Part shown: positions 1 to 6,622 of the stretch, piece after piece | How the letters are laid out: every line of letters begins with the position of its first letter | Position numbering within the stretch: position 1 is the first letter of the stretch | DNA from: Desulfovibrio sp. | GTDB lineage: Bacteria; Desulfobacterota; Desulfovibrionia; Desulfovibrionales; Desulfovibrionaceae | DNA: 11,943 bases | Direction of reading: 5' to 3' | NCBI GenBank assembly: GCA_020217165.1 | Contig: JAIWOE010000120.1 | Location: 1-11,943 of the forward strand | The notes under the pieces: model-generated | Told to the model about the DNA's origin: nothing | What the model saw: the letters and a program-made list of their open reading frames with translations, nothing else | The model's database searches: none | Made by a program: the position numbers and the translations under genes

Positions 1-219
1 CCGTTGCATCAGGGGCAGTCGCTTGCCCACGGAATACAGCACCGCCAGCACGAAGAATCCGGCCGCACCGATCCAATACAGGCTCAGGCCGGCAATAGAC
101 GTGCCCTTGAACAGGGCGCAGCCAGCCGTGGTGCAGAAGGTGGCGGTGTAATCCAGGGCGGAGACGGCGCACAAGAGGGCGCCGAGGAGGGCCAGCACGA
201 TGGTGATGGGATGGCGCAT
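1..219 (-). CDS. VKOR/DsbB-like membrane thiol oxidoreductase, N-terminal part
   Basis: The first 73 codons of a gene that runs off the left edge. The ATG at 219 follows the upstream gene by 23 bases. The sequence shows a hydrophobic segment at residues 5-21, a loop with C29 and C34 in the motif TFCTTAGC, and a second hydrophobic segment at about 41-64 (AGLSLYWIGAAGFFVLAVL). A cysteine pair in the first extracytoplasmic loop, followed by a small polar stretch and a glycine-rich helix, is the layout of bacterial vitamin K epoxide reductase homologues. Those use this pair to shuttle electrons to a later CXXC and on to quinone, making disulfides in exported proteins. The CXXC, if present, lies outside the window, so the family call rests on the N-terminus only. 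It is the last visible gene of the minus-strand operon. It could instead be an unrelated small cysteine-containing membrane protein. Confidence 0.55.
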   Translation of the reverse strand, partial: MRHPITIVLALLGALLCAVSALDYTATFCTTAGCALFKGTSIAGLSLYWIGAAGFFVLAVLYSVGKRLPLMQR

Positions 220-242
220 GGGGACCCTCTGGGGCAGGGGTA

Positions 243-545
243 TCAGGACGCCTCGGGCTGGTCCAGCCAGCCATTGAATATTTCCACCAGCTTGCGGGCG
301 TGATCCCGGCTGTTGATGGACATCTTGGCCTGCTGCTGCCAGCGGCCGTCACGTTTGCGATAGCGGCGAATGCCGAATTTTTCCACGCCGTAGGCCTCTT
401 TTTTGGGGTCCCATTCGCGGTATTTGAAGGCCACGGTACACCAGCCGCCGTGGGCAGTCACCAGGGACTTGTCCAGCTCCTGGACCACCTCAATGCCGTT
501 TTCTTCAAAGCGGATGGAAATATCATCCAATGGATTGGCAGCCAT
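243..545 (-). CDS. Small conserved-type protein of unknown function (100 aa)
   Basis: A 100-residue, soluble, charged protein with no signal peptide and no membrane segment. The ATG at 545 has a good ribosome binding site (AAGGAG, about 7 bases upstream), and the composition is that of a real protein rather than a shadow frame. An aromatic-rich centre (residues about 35-45, GWCTVAFKYREWDP) is followed by a basic strand (GIRRYRKRDGRW) and a C-terminal helix ending in a tryptophan (about 80-94, ARKLVEIFNGWL). This suggests a small alpha/beta fold with an antiparallel sheet. It lies 19 bases after the deacetylase and 23 before the VKOR-like gene, so it is surely co-transcribed with them. I do not recognise a named family. 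A nucleic-acid or anionic-polymer binding role is possible from the basic strand, but this is a guess. Confidence 0.8.
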   Translation of the reverse strand: MAANPLDDISIRFEENGIEVVQELDKSLVTAHGGWCTVAFKYREWDPKKEAYGVEKFGIRRYRKRDGRWQQQAKMSINSRDHARKLVEIFNGWLDQPEAS

Positions 546-564
546 CAGGGTCGCTCCTTGTGGA

Positions 565-1512
565 TCAGGCCGCGCCGGCGCGGTCTTTGGGCAATAGTTC
601 AGAAAGGGTCACCCCTTGCACGGGGCCGGTCTGGGTCAGCCAGGTGAGGAAGTCCCGGATCTTCTCCACCAGCCGGTGCACAGCGTCTTCATTGGGAAAA
701 TGCGGGCTCTGGCCGGGCATGAGCTCCGAGGAGTGCAGGAACATGGTCAGCACCTGGCCCTTGCGGCGGCGGTGGATGCGCGCGGCCCAGCGCATGGAGG
801 CCGCCGGGTACCACACGGGCTGGATGCCCACGGCGCCCACGGCCGAGAAGTTGGACAGGATGGCCTGGCGCGCCTTGGAAGGCAGGGCCTTGGCCAGGGA
901 ATGCACCACCCGGGGGGAGGAGGGCCAGATGGGAACCATGGTGAGGGGCACCTCGAACAGGGGCCGCCCGTTGGGGTCCACGGGCTGGAGCCAGTAGGGA
1001 TCCGCCGGCGCCAGAAAGCGGTCCGGCCCGCCGCGGATATGGCGCAGGGGGGCAATGGAGGCGTCCACCTGAATACCGTACTGGGGCAGCAGGGTCTGCA
1101 TCTGGCGGCCAAAATCCCAGCGTCCCATGCGGAAGGAGACGGGCGTCACGCCCAGGCCGGTCTGCAGGGTTTCCAGCAGGGTTTCAAATTTGGCGCGCAG
1201 CAGGCGTTCGGGAATGTCGTCGGAGGGCACGGGCTCCGGCCGGCCCAGGTCCTCGAAGGGCGGTGTGGACCAGGGGTGCAGATGCGCGCCGATTTCCGCG
1301 CCCAGCTCATCCTGCCAGCGCTTGAGGATGTCCCGGCAGTGGGGATCGTTGGCCACCTGCCAGGAGACCAGCAGGGTCAGGGGGAATCCCATTTCCTTGG
1401 AGAGGAATTCCAACCTGGAGAGTTGGTCCAGATTCTTGACTGAGGGGTTGCGCTGGTAGGCTCCGGAAAACAGGCCTTCTTCTTCCACATCAATGCTGAG
1501 AACGAGCTTCAT
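565..1512 (-). CDS. Polysaccharide deacetylase family protein (NodB-like)
   Basis: A 315-residue carbohydrate esterase-4-type protein, expected to remove N-acetyl (or O-acetyl) groups from a sugar by metal-dependent hydrolysis. Visible motifs: SIDVEEE near the N-terminus, with D8 as the likely catalytic base; EIGAHLHPW with H77 and H79 as metal ligands (the usual H-x3-H spacing is altered to H-x-H, as in the divergent deacetylases of glycan clusters); FRMGRWDFG at 127-135, the usual substrate-groove motif; and MFLHSSEL at 257-264, with H260 as the candidate acid. There is no signal peptide, so it should act in the cytoplasm on a sugar nucleotide, lipid-linked sugar or small glycan, not on finished cell wall. 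The start has an AGGAGG site 8 bases upstream. It shares an ATGA overlap with the upstream dehydrogenase, a sign of translational coupling. The substrate cannot be told from sequence. Confidence 0.85.
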   Translation of the reverse strand: MKLVLSIDVEEEGLFSGAYQRNPSVKNLDQLSRLEFLSKEMGFPLTLLVSWQVANDPHCRDILKRWQDELGAEIGAHLHPWSTPPFEDLGRPEPVPSDDIPERLLRAKFETLLETLQTGLGVTPVSFRMGRWDFGRQMQTLLPQYGIQVDASIAPLRHIRGGPDRFLAPADPYWLQPVDPNGRPLFEVPLTMVPIWPSSPRVVHSLAKALPSKARQAILSNFSAVGAVGIQPVWYPAASMRWAARIHRRRKGQVLTMFLHSSELMPGQSPHFPNEDAVHRLVEKIRDFLTWLTQTGPVQGVTLSELLPKDRAGAA

Positions 1513-2789
1513 GCCGTGGCCTCCTCCTGCGCCGTGGCGGCGCGCTGCGGGCCGTGAACCGTCTGTCGCATGTCGAAAGCCACCTTCATGCTCTGGTTGG
1601 TTTTTTTGTCAAACACGCAGGCAAAGGCGTCCTTCCAGGACGTCAGGGGAAACGTGTGGGTCAGGAGCCCCTGGCCGGGAAAGCCGGGATCGGCCAGCAG
1701 CTCCAGCGCCAGGGGATAAGTCCGCGTCAGCACGCCGCGGTGCAGCCCCTGCCCGTAGCAGGTGGTGCCGGTCATGGTCAATTGTCTGAACCAGAGGCTG
1801 GACACGTCCGCTTTGGACAGGGTTCCCGCCGTGCCCACCATCACGTACCGACCCTTGGCCCGCAGGGCAAGCAGGGACTGCTGCACCGAACGGGAGGAGC
1901 CCACGCAATCGAATACGCGATGACAGCCGCCTTCCAGGTTCCCACCGCCCAGGGTGGTCTTGAGCAGCCGGGCGCCCACGGCCGCGCCCAGGGTGGCCAG
2001 GGTGGGGGACATGAGGACCTGATCCGCCCCGCCAGCCAGGGCCAGATCCCGCTGAAAGCCGCGCCGCGCCACCACCAGGAGCCGCGCCGTGCTGCCCAGG
2101 GCCCGCAGGCAGCGCACCACATGCTGGCCGATGATGCCTGCCCCCAGCACCAGCACGGTTTCATGCTCCTCGGGAAAATTGTCCAGCACGGGTTGCAGGG
2201 CCGAGGCCAGGGAGTCCACCAGGATGGCGCGTTCGTCGGGCATGGAGTCGGGCACGGGGTGGAGCATGGTCCGGTGGGCCATGCACTGCTCGGCCATGCC
2301 GCCGCCCACGGTGGCGTTGTATCCCATGACCACGCCGGGGGCGATGTCTCCCTGGGTGAAGCACTCGCACACATTGGTTTCCCCGCGACGGCAGGGCTCG
2401 CAGGGCGGGAGCCCGCGCACGGCGCAGTGCAACACTGGTTCGATGACCACGCGCTGGCCGGGAGCCAGAGGGGAATCCGCCGGCGGGGTGACGATTTCCG
2501 CCAGCACCTCATGTCCCAGTACGGCCGGGAACGAACCATAGGGTTCCAGTAGCAGGGATTCCGCCGCCCGCAGCAGATTCAAATCCGATCCGCAAATGCC
2601 ACACATGCGCACGCGGCACACGGCCCAGTCCCTGCCGCGGGATCCCAGGGTGCTGGCCGGGTCCGGCGGGGGGATGTCCTGCAGGGCCAGGGGGGCCAGA
2701 CCGGGCAGGAACCGCCGCGGCGCGAGGCGGGAGGCAAGCATGCCCGCCAAGTAGTGCGGCACGGATTTGCGGTAGACAAGGGCGTGCAT
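1509..2789 (-). CDS. Zinc-dependent medium-chain alcohol/polyol dehydrogenase
   Basis: A 426-residue medium-chain dehydrogenase/reductase that probably oxidises a secondary alcohol on a sugar or polyol with NAD(P). Numbered from the ATG at 2789: CGICGSD carries the catalytic zinc ligand C66; GHE at 92-94 supplies H93 and E94; VVIEP at 114-118 is typical. The structural zinc lobe has C122, C130, C133 and C141, with a wider first gap than the usual C-x2-C-x2-C-x7-C. The Rossmann loop GAGIIG is at 216-221. The end of the second strand reads VVARRGF with arginines where an NAD-binding Asp or Glu would sit, which hints at NADP. An in-frame TTG at 2801 would add four residues; neither start has a clear ribosome binding site, and ATG is preferred because family members begin close to this motif. 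At about 426 residues it is longer than the usual 340-360, because of an extended N-terminus and a C-terminal tail. It is the first clear gene of the leftward operon. Confidence 0.87.
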   Translation of the reverse strand: MHALVYRKSVPHYLAGMLASRLAPRRFLPGLAPLALQDIPPPDPASTLGSRGRDWAVCRVRMCGICGSDLNLLRAAESLLLEPYGSFPAVLGHEVLAEIVTPPADSPLAPGQRVVIEPVLHCAVRGLPPCEPCRRGETNVCECFTQGDIAPGVVMGYNATVGGGMAEQCMAHRTMLHPVPDSMPDERAILVDSLASALQPVLDNFPEEHETVLVLGAGIIGQHVVRCLRALGSTARLLVVARRGFQRDLALAGGADQVLMSPTLATLGAAVGARLLKTTLGGGNLEGGCHRVFDCVGSSRSVQQSLLALRAKGRYVMVGTAGTLSKADVSSLWFRQLTMTGTTCYGQGLHRGVLTRTYPLALELLADPGFPGQGLLTHTFPLTSWKDAFACVFDKKTNQSMKVAFDMRQTVHGPQRAATAQEEATA

Positions 2790-2801
2790 GGTGGTGTCCA
2801 A

Positions 2802-3046
2802 CTGCTGATCAGGCGTGCATCAAACGTGGATGGTGCGGCCCTGATATCCAATTGAGCCGAGGGAGACAAGCACTTGCATGTGCCTGCGGATGAACTCCGT
2901 GGCCTCCCGGGCCTTGCCTGGAATGCCGGCATGGGGTAGATGGACATCCACTTCTGCGGCTGCCATGATGACGTACGCACCCGTCTGGGTGTGCGTCTCC
3001 TCTCGCCATTTCCTCGATATTCACCTGTAACGGACGGTTTTTCAGC
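2802..3046. promoter_or_regulatory. Divergent intergenic control region of the glycan locus
   Basis: The 245 bases between two divergent operons must hold promoters for both. The best rightward candidate is TTGCCT (2914-2919), a 17-base gap, then TAGATG (2937-2942). It is a weak match to sigma-70 sites, but a perfect palindrome ATGCCGGCAT (2923-2932) lies in its spacer, where a repressor could act. A second dyad, CACCC-GTCT-GGGTG, is at 2978-2991. No convincing leftward promoter was found; CTGAAA-N17-GAATAT around 3020-3048 is poor. The radical SAM gene lacks a clear ribosome binding site. The region also covers the doubtful small ORF described separately. Confidence 0.35.
2820..2966 (-). CDS. 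Possible small ORF (48 aa), maybe a frameshifted small gene
   Basis: An open frame from ATG 2966 to TGA 2820 gives 48 residues with protein-like composition (MAAAEVDVHLPHAGI near the start, then a likely helix KAREATEFIRRHM). It ends 30 bases before the dehydrogenase ATG on the same strand. Open sequence continues upstream of this ATG without a start. A second frame from ATG 3048 (beginning MLKNRPLQVNIEEMARGD) runs into the same spot, and removing one G from the GGG at 2980-2982 would join the two into one protein of about 75 residues. Against it: no good ribosome binding site at either start, about two thirds G or C at third positions (lower than the neighbours by eye), rare codons such as TTA and AGA, and a start at 3048 that would share its CATG with the divergent radical SAM start. 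It may be a broken small gene, a real short gene, or chance. Confidence 0.25.
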   Translation of the reverse strand: MAAAEVDVHLPHAGIPGKAREATEFIRRHMQVLVSLGSIGYQGRTIHV

Positions 3047-4264
3047 ATGGGTAGACGAAGCGGCGTCGGTTCTTCCTCCGTTCTCAAGCTCTCCTACAGA
3101 ATTGCCAAGCACCCCTGGATAGCCAGCAAGCTCGCCAAGCTCCAGGTGGAAAAATGGCTGTTCAACCAGATCGCCTCGCCCTCCACCAAGGACGGCATGG
3201 CCCGCCAGGTGCGCCAGGTGTCCATTCGTATTACGGACATCTGCAACCTGCGCTGCATTATGTGCGGCCAGTGGGGCCCCACGGGCTTCCTGCATGGCAA
3301 GGACCTGCGCGAGCTCAAGCGCGAGGAAGTCTCCCCGGCGCGCTATATCGAATGCCTGGAAGATCTGGTGGCCCACGGGCATCACCCCATTGTCTACCTC
3401 TGGGGTGGCGAACCCACCATGTACGATGGCTGGCTGGATGTGCTGCAGGCTTGCAAGCGCCTCAAGCTGCCCACGGCCATTGCCACCAATGGCACCCGCC
3501 TGGCCCAGCATGCCCAGGCCATTGTGGATTCCCGCATGTTCCTGCTGCAGATTTCCATCGATGGGCCGGACAAGGAAATCCACAACCGCATCCGCCGCGG
3601 CGTGGGCAGTGCGGACAGCTACACGGCCATTCAGGACGGCATCGCCGCCGTGCGCGAGGCCCGGAGCAGGTCTGGCAGCGACCTGCCCCTCATCGCCTCC
3701 CTGACCACCGTGTCCAAGGAGAACTACCAGCACCTGACCGGCATCTATGAGGCCTACAAGGACAAGGTGGATCTCTTCGTCTTTTACCCTGCCTGGTGGA
3801 TTGACGAAGAAAGCGCCGATGCCCATGCCAAGGACTTTCAGCGCCGCTTCGGCTTTGAGCCCACTCTGCACCGCGGCTGGGTGGGGGGCTGGAAACCTTC
3901 GGACTACGCCGAACTGGACGCCCAGCTCCAGCAGCTCAAGGAGCTTGGCAAACAGCCCGGCTCGCCGCCCGTGATTCTGATCCCGGACATCTCCGGCGTG
4001 GACAATCTCCACTCGTACTACACGGATCACAAGGCCACCTTCGGCTTCGATCAGTGCATTTCCATCTGCCAGGTGGTGGAAATCGACTCCAACGGGGACA
4101 TTTCTCCTTGCCGCGACTATCATGATTACGTCGTGGGCAACATCAAGGACCACACCATTACCGAATTGTGGAACTCCGAACGGTTCCGCATCTTCCGCAA
4201 GTCCCTGGCCCAGGACGGCCTCATGCCCGTGTGCACCCGCTGCTGCGGGCTGATGGGATACTAA
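3047..4264 (+). CDS. Radical SAM protein with SPASM-type C-terminal domain
   Basis: A 405-residue radical SAM enzyme. It binds a 4Fe-4S cluster that cleaves S-adenosylmethionine to start radical chemistry. CNLRCIMC supplies C66, C70 and C73; the glycine-rich SAM-binding motif GGEPT is at 120-124; QISIDGPD at 168-175 is the usual mid-barrel strand. The C-terminus has the SPASM pattern: C337 and C341, then DSNGDISPC with C355, then GNIKDHTITELW, then C396, C399 and C400, enough for one or two auxiliary Fe-S clusters. Known SPASM enzymes modify ribosomal peptides, sulfatases or sugar alcohols (BtrN-type dehydrogenases have a shortened form). No precursor peptide is seen nearby, and both following genes are glycosyltransferases, so a carbohydrate or lipid substrate is more likely here; this is inference. 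The start at ATG 3047 lacks a clear ribosome binding site; M51 is the next internal ATG but would remove a conserved-looking basic N-terminal helix. Confidence 0.88.
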   Translation: MGRRSGVGSSSVLKLSYRIAKHPWIASKLAKLQVEKWLFNQIASPSTKDGMARQVRQVSIRITDICNLRCIMCGQWGPTGFLHGKDLRELKREEVSPARYIECLEDLVAHGHHPIVYLWGGEPTMYDGWLDVLQACKRLKLPTAIATNGTRLAQHAQAIVDSRMFLLQISIDGPDKEIHNRIRRGVGSADSYTAIQDGIAAVREARSRSGSDLPLIASLTTVSKENYQHLTGIYEAYKDKVDLFVFYPAWWIDEESADAHAKDFQRRFGFEPTLHRGWVGGWKPSDYAELDAQLQQLKELGKQPGSPPVILIPDISGVDNLHSYYTDHKATFGFDQCISICQVVEIDSNGDISPCRDYHDYVVGNIKDHTITELWNSERFRIFRKSLAQDGLMPVCTRCCGLMGY

Positions 4265-4288
4265 GAGCAGGAAGGTTCAGGGGAACCG

Positions 4289-5515
4289 GTGGTATTGGAC
4301 CCGGCTCCCCCGAACCCCCTGCAACTGGGGATGCGTGTGCACCATAAGTCGTCCTTGCGCCCGGCGCGGGTGGTCCTGCTGCTGCAGGATCTGCAGGTGG
4401 GCGGCACCCAGCGCCAGGCACTGGAATTGGCCGCCCGGCTGGATCGGGCGCGGTATGCCCCGGAGCTTTGGACCATGATGGCCGGCCAAGCCATGTTGGC
4501 CCGGTCCGGCGTGCCTGGCCTGCCAGGCCTGCAACATCTGGCCGACGTGCCCGTGCGTCAGCTCTCCCCATTGCCCTTCGTGGGGCCGGATGCCGTGCTG
4601 CGTCTTGGGCTGGAACTGGCCCGGCGCCAGGTGGACGTGCTGCTGTGCCTCACCGCCGTGCCCAATATCTGGGGGCGGGTGTGGGGGCAGATGTGCCGCA
4701 GACTGGGACGGCGGCCGGTCATCCTGGGCACCTGCCGCGGCGGCGGCGCCCCCGTGCGACAGCACGAGCGCCGGCTGTGGGCCTGGGCGGACCACCACCT
4801 CTCCAACACCCATGCCATGGCCCGGGTGCTCACCCGGGACTACGGCGTGCCGGCGGCGCACATCAGCGTCATCCATAACGGGGTGGACACCCAACGGTTT
4901 CGCATGGCCGATGGACCCGATGCCGACGCCAATGCCGATGCCGGCCGCGGGCCGGTCTTTGTCCACCTGGCCCGTCTGGTGGAAGACAAGGACCACGCCA
5001 CCAGCCTGCGGGCCTTTGCCTCCCTGCTGCAAATGGTTCCCCAGGCCGAGCTCCGCCTCGTGGGCGATGGTCCACGGCGCGCTGAGTTGGAAACCCTGGC
5101 AGCCTGCCTGTTCCCCGGCCAGCTGCGTTCCCGCGTCCACTTTGCAGGGGAACGGCTGGATGTGGACACCGTGCTGCGCCAGGCGGATGCGCTGGTGCTG
5201 TCCTCCATCCGCGAAGCCATGCCCAATGTGATCCTGGAGGCCATGGCCACGGGCCTGCCGGTCATCGCCACCGACGTGGGGGGCGTGGCGGAGATGGTGG
5301 TGCAGGGGGAGACGGGATGGTTGACCCCGGCGGAGGATGCCCCGGCCATGGCCCAGGCCATGCTCCGGCTGGCCCGGGAGCCGGCCTTGCGCAAGCGCAT
5401 GGGCCGGGCTGGCCGGGCGCGGGTGGAAGCGCATTTTTCCTTCGAGGCCATGGCCCGCGGGCACGAAGCGGTGTTCGCCCGGCTGCTGGCGCAACGCCAT
5501 GGGAGGGCAGGCTGA
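4289..5515 (+). CDS. Glycosyltransferase family 4 (GT-B fold)
   Basis: A glycosyltransferase that moves a sugar from a nucleotide donor with retention of configuration. With the GTG start at 4289 it has 408 residues; the N-terminal Rossmann domain begins with VVLLLQDLQVGGTQRQALEL (28-47), the acceptor-side glycine loop. The donor domain has HNGVD (196-200), HLARLVEDKDH (226-236, with K234 as phosphate ligand), RLVGDGP (256-262) and the EX7E motif EAMPNVILE (E309 and E317), which defines the family. It is cytoplasmic with no membrane segment. The start is unsure: GTG 4289 has AGGGG just upstream, whereas ATG 4331 (M15) lies nearer the usual N-terminus. The gene is 24 bases after the radical SAM gene, and its stop TGA overlaps the next ATG by one base, so all three are one operon. 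A short Asp-Ala repeat joins the two domains. Donor and acceptor are unknown. Confidence 0.9.
   Translation: MVLDPAPPNPLQLGMRVHHKSSLRPARVVLLLQDLQVGGTQRQALELAARLDRARYAPELWTMMAGQAMLARSGVPGLPGLQHLADVPVRQLSPLPFVGPDAVLRLGLELARRQVDVLLCLTAVPNIWGRVWGQMCRRLGRRPVILGTCRGGGAPVRQHERRLWAWADHHLSNTHAMARVLTRDYGVPAAHISVIHNGVDTQRFRMADGPDADANADAGRGPVFVHLARLVEDKDHATSLRAFASLLQMVPQAELRLVGDGPRRAELETLAACLFPGQLRSRVHFAGERLDVDTVLRQADALVLSSIREAMPNVILEAMATGLPVIATDVGGVAEMVVQGETGWLTPAEDAPAMAQAMLRLAREPALRKRMGRAGRARVEAHFSFEAMARGHEAVFARLLAQRHGRAG
4919..4942 (+). repeat. Four hexamer repeats coding for Asp-Ala linker
   Basis: Four near-identical hexamers (GATGCC, GACGCC, AATGCC, GATGCC) encode D-A-D-A-N-A-D-A at residues 211-218 of the GT4 enzyme, between its two Rossmann domains. 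Such a tract can gain or lose units by slippage in steps of two residues without breaking the frame. Confidence 0.7.
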
Positions 5516-6543
5516 TGGCGCGCATTCTGTACGGCGTGATGGGCGATTCCCGTGGACACCTGTCCCGCTCCCTGGCCGTGGCCGGCGAGCTTTCGCGACA
5601 TGAGATCGTGTTTGCCGGCGGTGGCCTGGTGGGAACCGTGGGCGAGCAGGGCTACCGGTCCATCCCCCTGCCCATGCTGGGCACCGTGCTGCGCAACGGC
5701 GCCGTGGATACCATGGGCACCCTGGTCAACACCGCCCGGGAACTCCTGCGTCAGGGCCAGACCCTGACCAGGTTGCGGCGGGAGATGGAGGTCTTCAAGC
5801 CGGATCTGGTCATCACGGACTACGAGTACTTCACGCCCCTGGCGGCCCGCCAGCTGGGCTTGCCGTGCCTCTCCATCGACCATCAGCATGTGGTCACCCA
5901 CACCCGGTACCAGACGCCCCCGGGCCAAGGATGGAACCGCCTGTGCACGTCTCTGCCCATCCGGTATTTGTTCAGCAACGCGCAGCGGTTTCTGGTCAGT
6001 TCTTTTTTTGCCCCGCCCGTGGCGGACCCGGCGCGGGTGGAACTGTTCGGGCCGGTGCTGCGGCCGCAGCCCCTCAAGTACACCGCCAGCGCAGGGGACC
6101 ATGTGCTGGTCTATCTGCGGGGGGCTTCTCTCAAGGCGGTGGTGAACTTGCTGGACGGTCGGGCGCGGCGCTATGTGATTTACGGGTTTGGCGAGGGCAC
6201 GGCCACGGCCAATTGCGTGTTCAAGAAGCCATCGGTGGAAGGGTTTCTGGAAGACCTGACCTCCGCCGCGGCCGTGCTTTCCAATGGGGGGCATTCCCTG
6301 CTCTCGGAGTCATTTCATTTTGGCAAGCCGGTGTGTTGTGTGCCCACGGGCATGTTCTACGAGCAGTACCTCAACGCCTGGTTTGTGGAACAGCTCGGTT
6401 ACGGCCTCCTGATGCCGGACATTGCCCGCGGGGAGATTCTGGACGATTTCGAGTCCCGCATCCCCACCTTTGCGGCCGCCCTGGCCGGCAAGTCCTTCCA
6501 TGGCAACGCCGCCCTGGCCGCCCGGGTGGAATCCCTGCTGTAG
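5515..6543 (+). CDS. MJ1255-type GT-B glycosyltransferase (TIGR00661-like)
   Basis: A 342-residue protein of the GT-B type related to MurG and UDP-glucuronosyltransferases (Glyco_trans_1_3 group). The start is set by GGGAGGG 7 bases before the ATG at 5515; a longer open frame upstream is only the shadow of the GT4 gene. ILYGVMGDSRGHLSRSL at residues 4-20 is the family's N-terminal loop with the G-x-GH-x-x-R pattern (here SRGHLSR). VITDYEYF (99-106) is the strand with the acidic turn. AAVLSNGGHSLLSESFHFGKP (252-272) is the nucleotide-sugar binding motif, with GGH and E265, and GMFYEQYLNAWFVEQLG (279-295) completes the donor site. No signal peptide or membrane helix. It overlaps the GT4 gene by one base (TGATG) and is the last gene of the rightward operon. 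It probably adds a second sugar to the same acceptor; the substrate is unknown, and no member of this group could be matched to it with a known product. Confidence 0.82.
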   Translation: MARILYGVMGDSRGHLSRSLAVAGELSRHEIVFAGGGLVGTVGEQGYRSIPLPMLGTVLRNGAVDTMGTLVNTARELLRQGQTLTRLRREMEVFKPDLVITDYEYFTPLAARQLGLPCLSIDHQHVVTHTRYQTPPGQGWNRLCTSLPIRYLFSNAQRFLVSSFFAPPVADPARVELFGPVLRPQPLKYTASAGDHVLVYLRGASLKAVVNLLDGRARRYVIYGFGEGTATANCVFKKPSVEGFLEDLTSAAAVLSNGGHSLLSESFHFGKPVCCVPTGMFYEQYLNAWFVEQLGYGLLMPDIARGEILDDFESRIPTFAAALAGKSFHGNAALAARVESLL

Positions 6544-6557
6544 CGAGAGGCAATGAC

Positions 6558-6594
6558 AAAAGGGGGAACCCGTTCCGCAGAACAGGTTTCCCCC
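6558..6594 (-). terminator. Intrinsic terminator after sufB
   Basis: A hairpin with arms GGGGGAACC and GGTTTCCCCC (one bulged T) and an inner stem GTTC/GAAC around a CGCA loop spans 6562-6594. On the minus strand it is followed by TTTT (6558-6561), giving a rho-independent terminator for sufB. On the plus strand no T run follows, so stopping of the glycosyltransferase operon here would rely on the hairpin alone. It sits exactly between two convergent genes. Confidence 0.7.
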
Positions 6595-6622
6595 ACAGAT
6601 CAGGATGCAATAACAGGCTGCG

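Noticed and set aside
2579..4153. A 524-codon minus-strand frame across the radical SAM gene
   Set aside because: Antisense to a gene with all radical SAM and SPASM motifs. Its C-terminal half is rich in Arg, Ser and Pro and its product has no recognisable motif.
5317..5514. A 66-residue N-terminal extension of the second glycosyltransferase
   Set aside because: It overlaps the GT4 gene in another frame and reads as low-complexity Gly/Pro/Ala. The ATG at 5515 has a GGGAGGG site and begins right at the family's N-terminal motif.
4840..6294. A 484-codon minus-strand frame across both glycosyltransferases
   Set aside because: Antisense shadow of two motif-confirmed genes, with biased composition (Arg, Gln, His, Pro, Gly).
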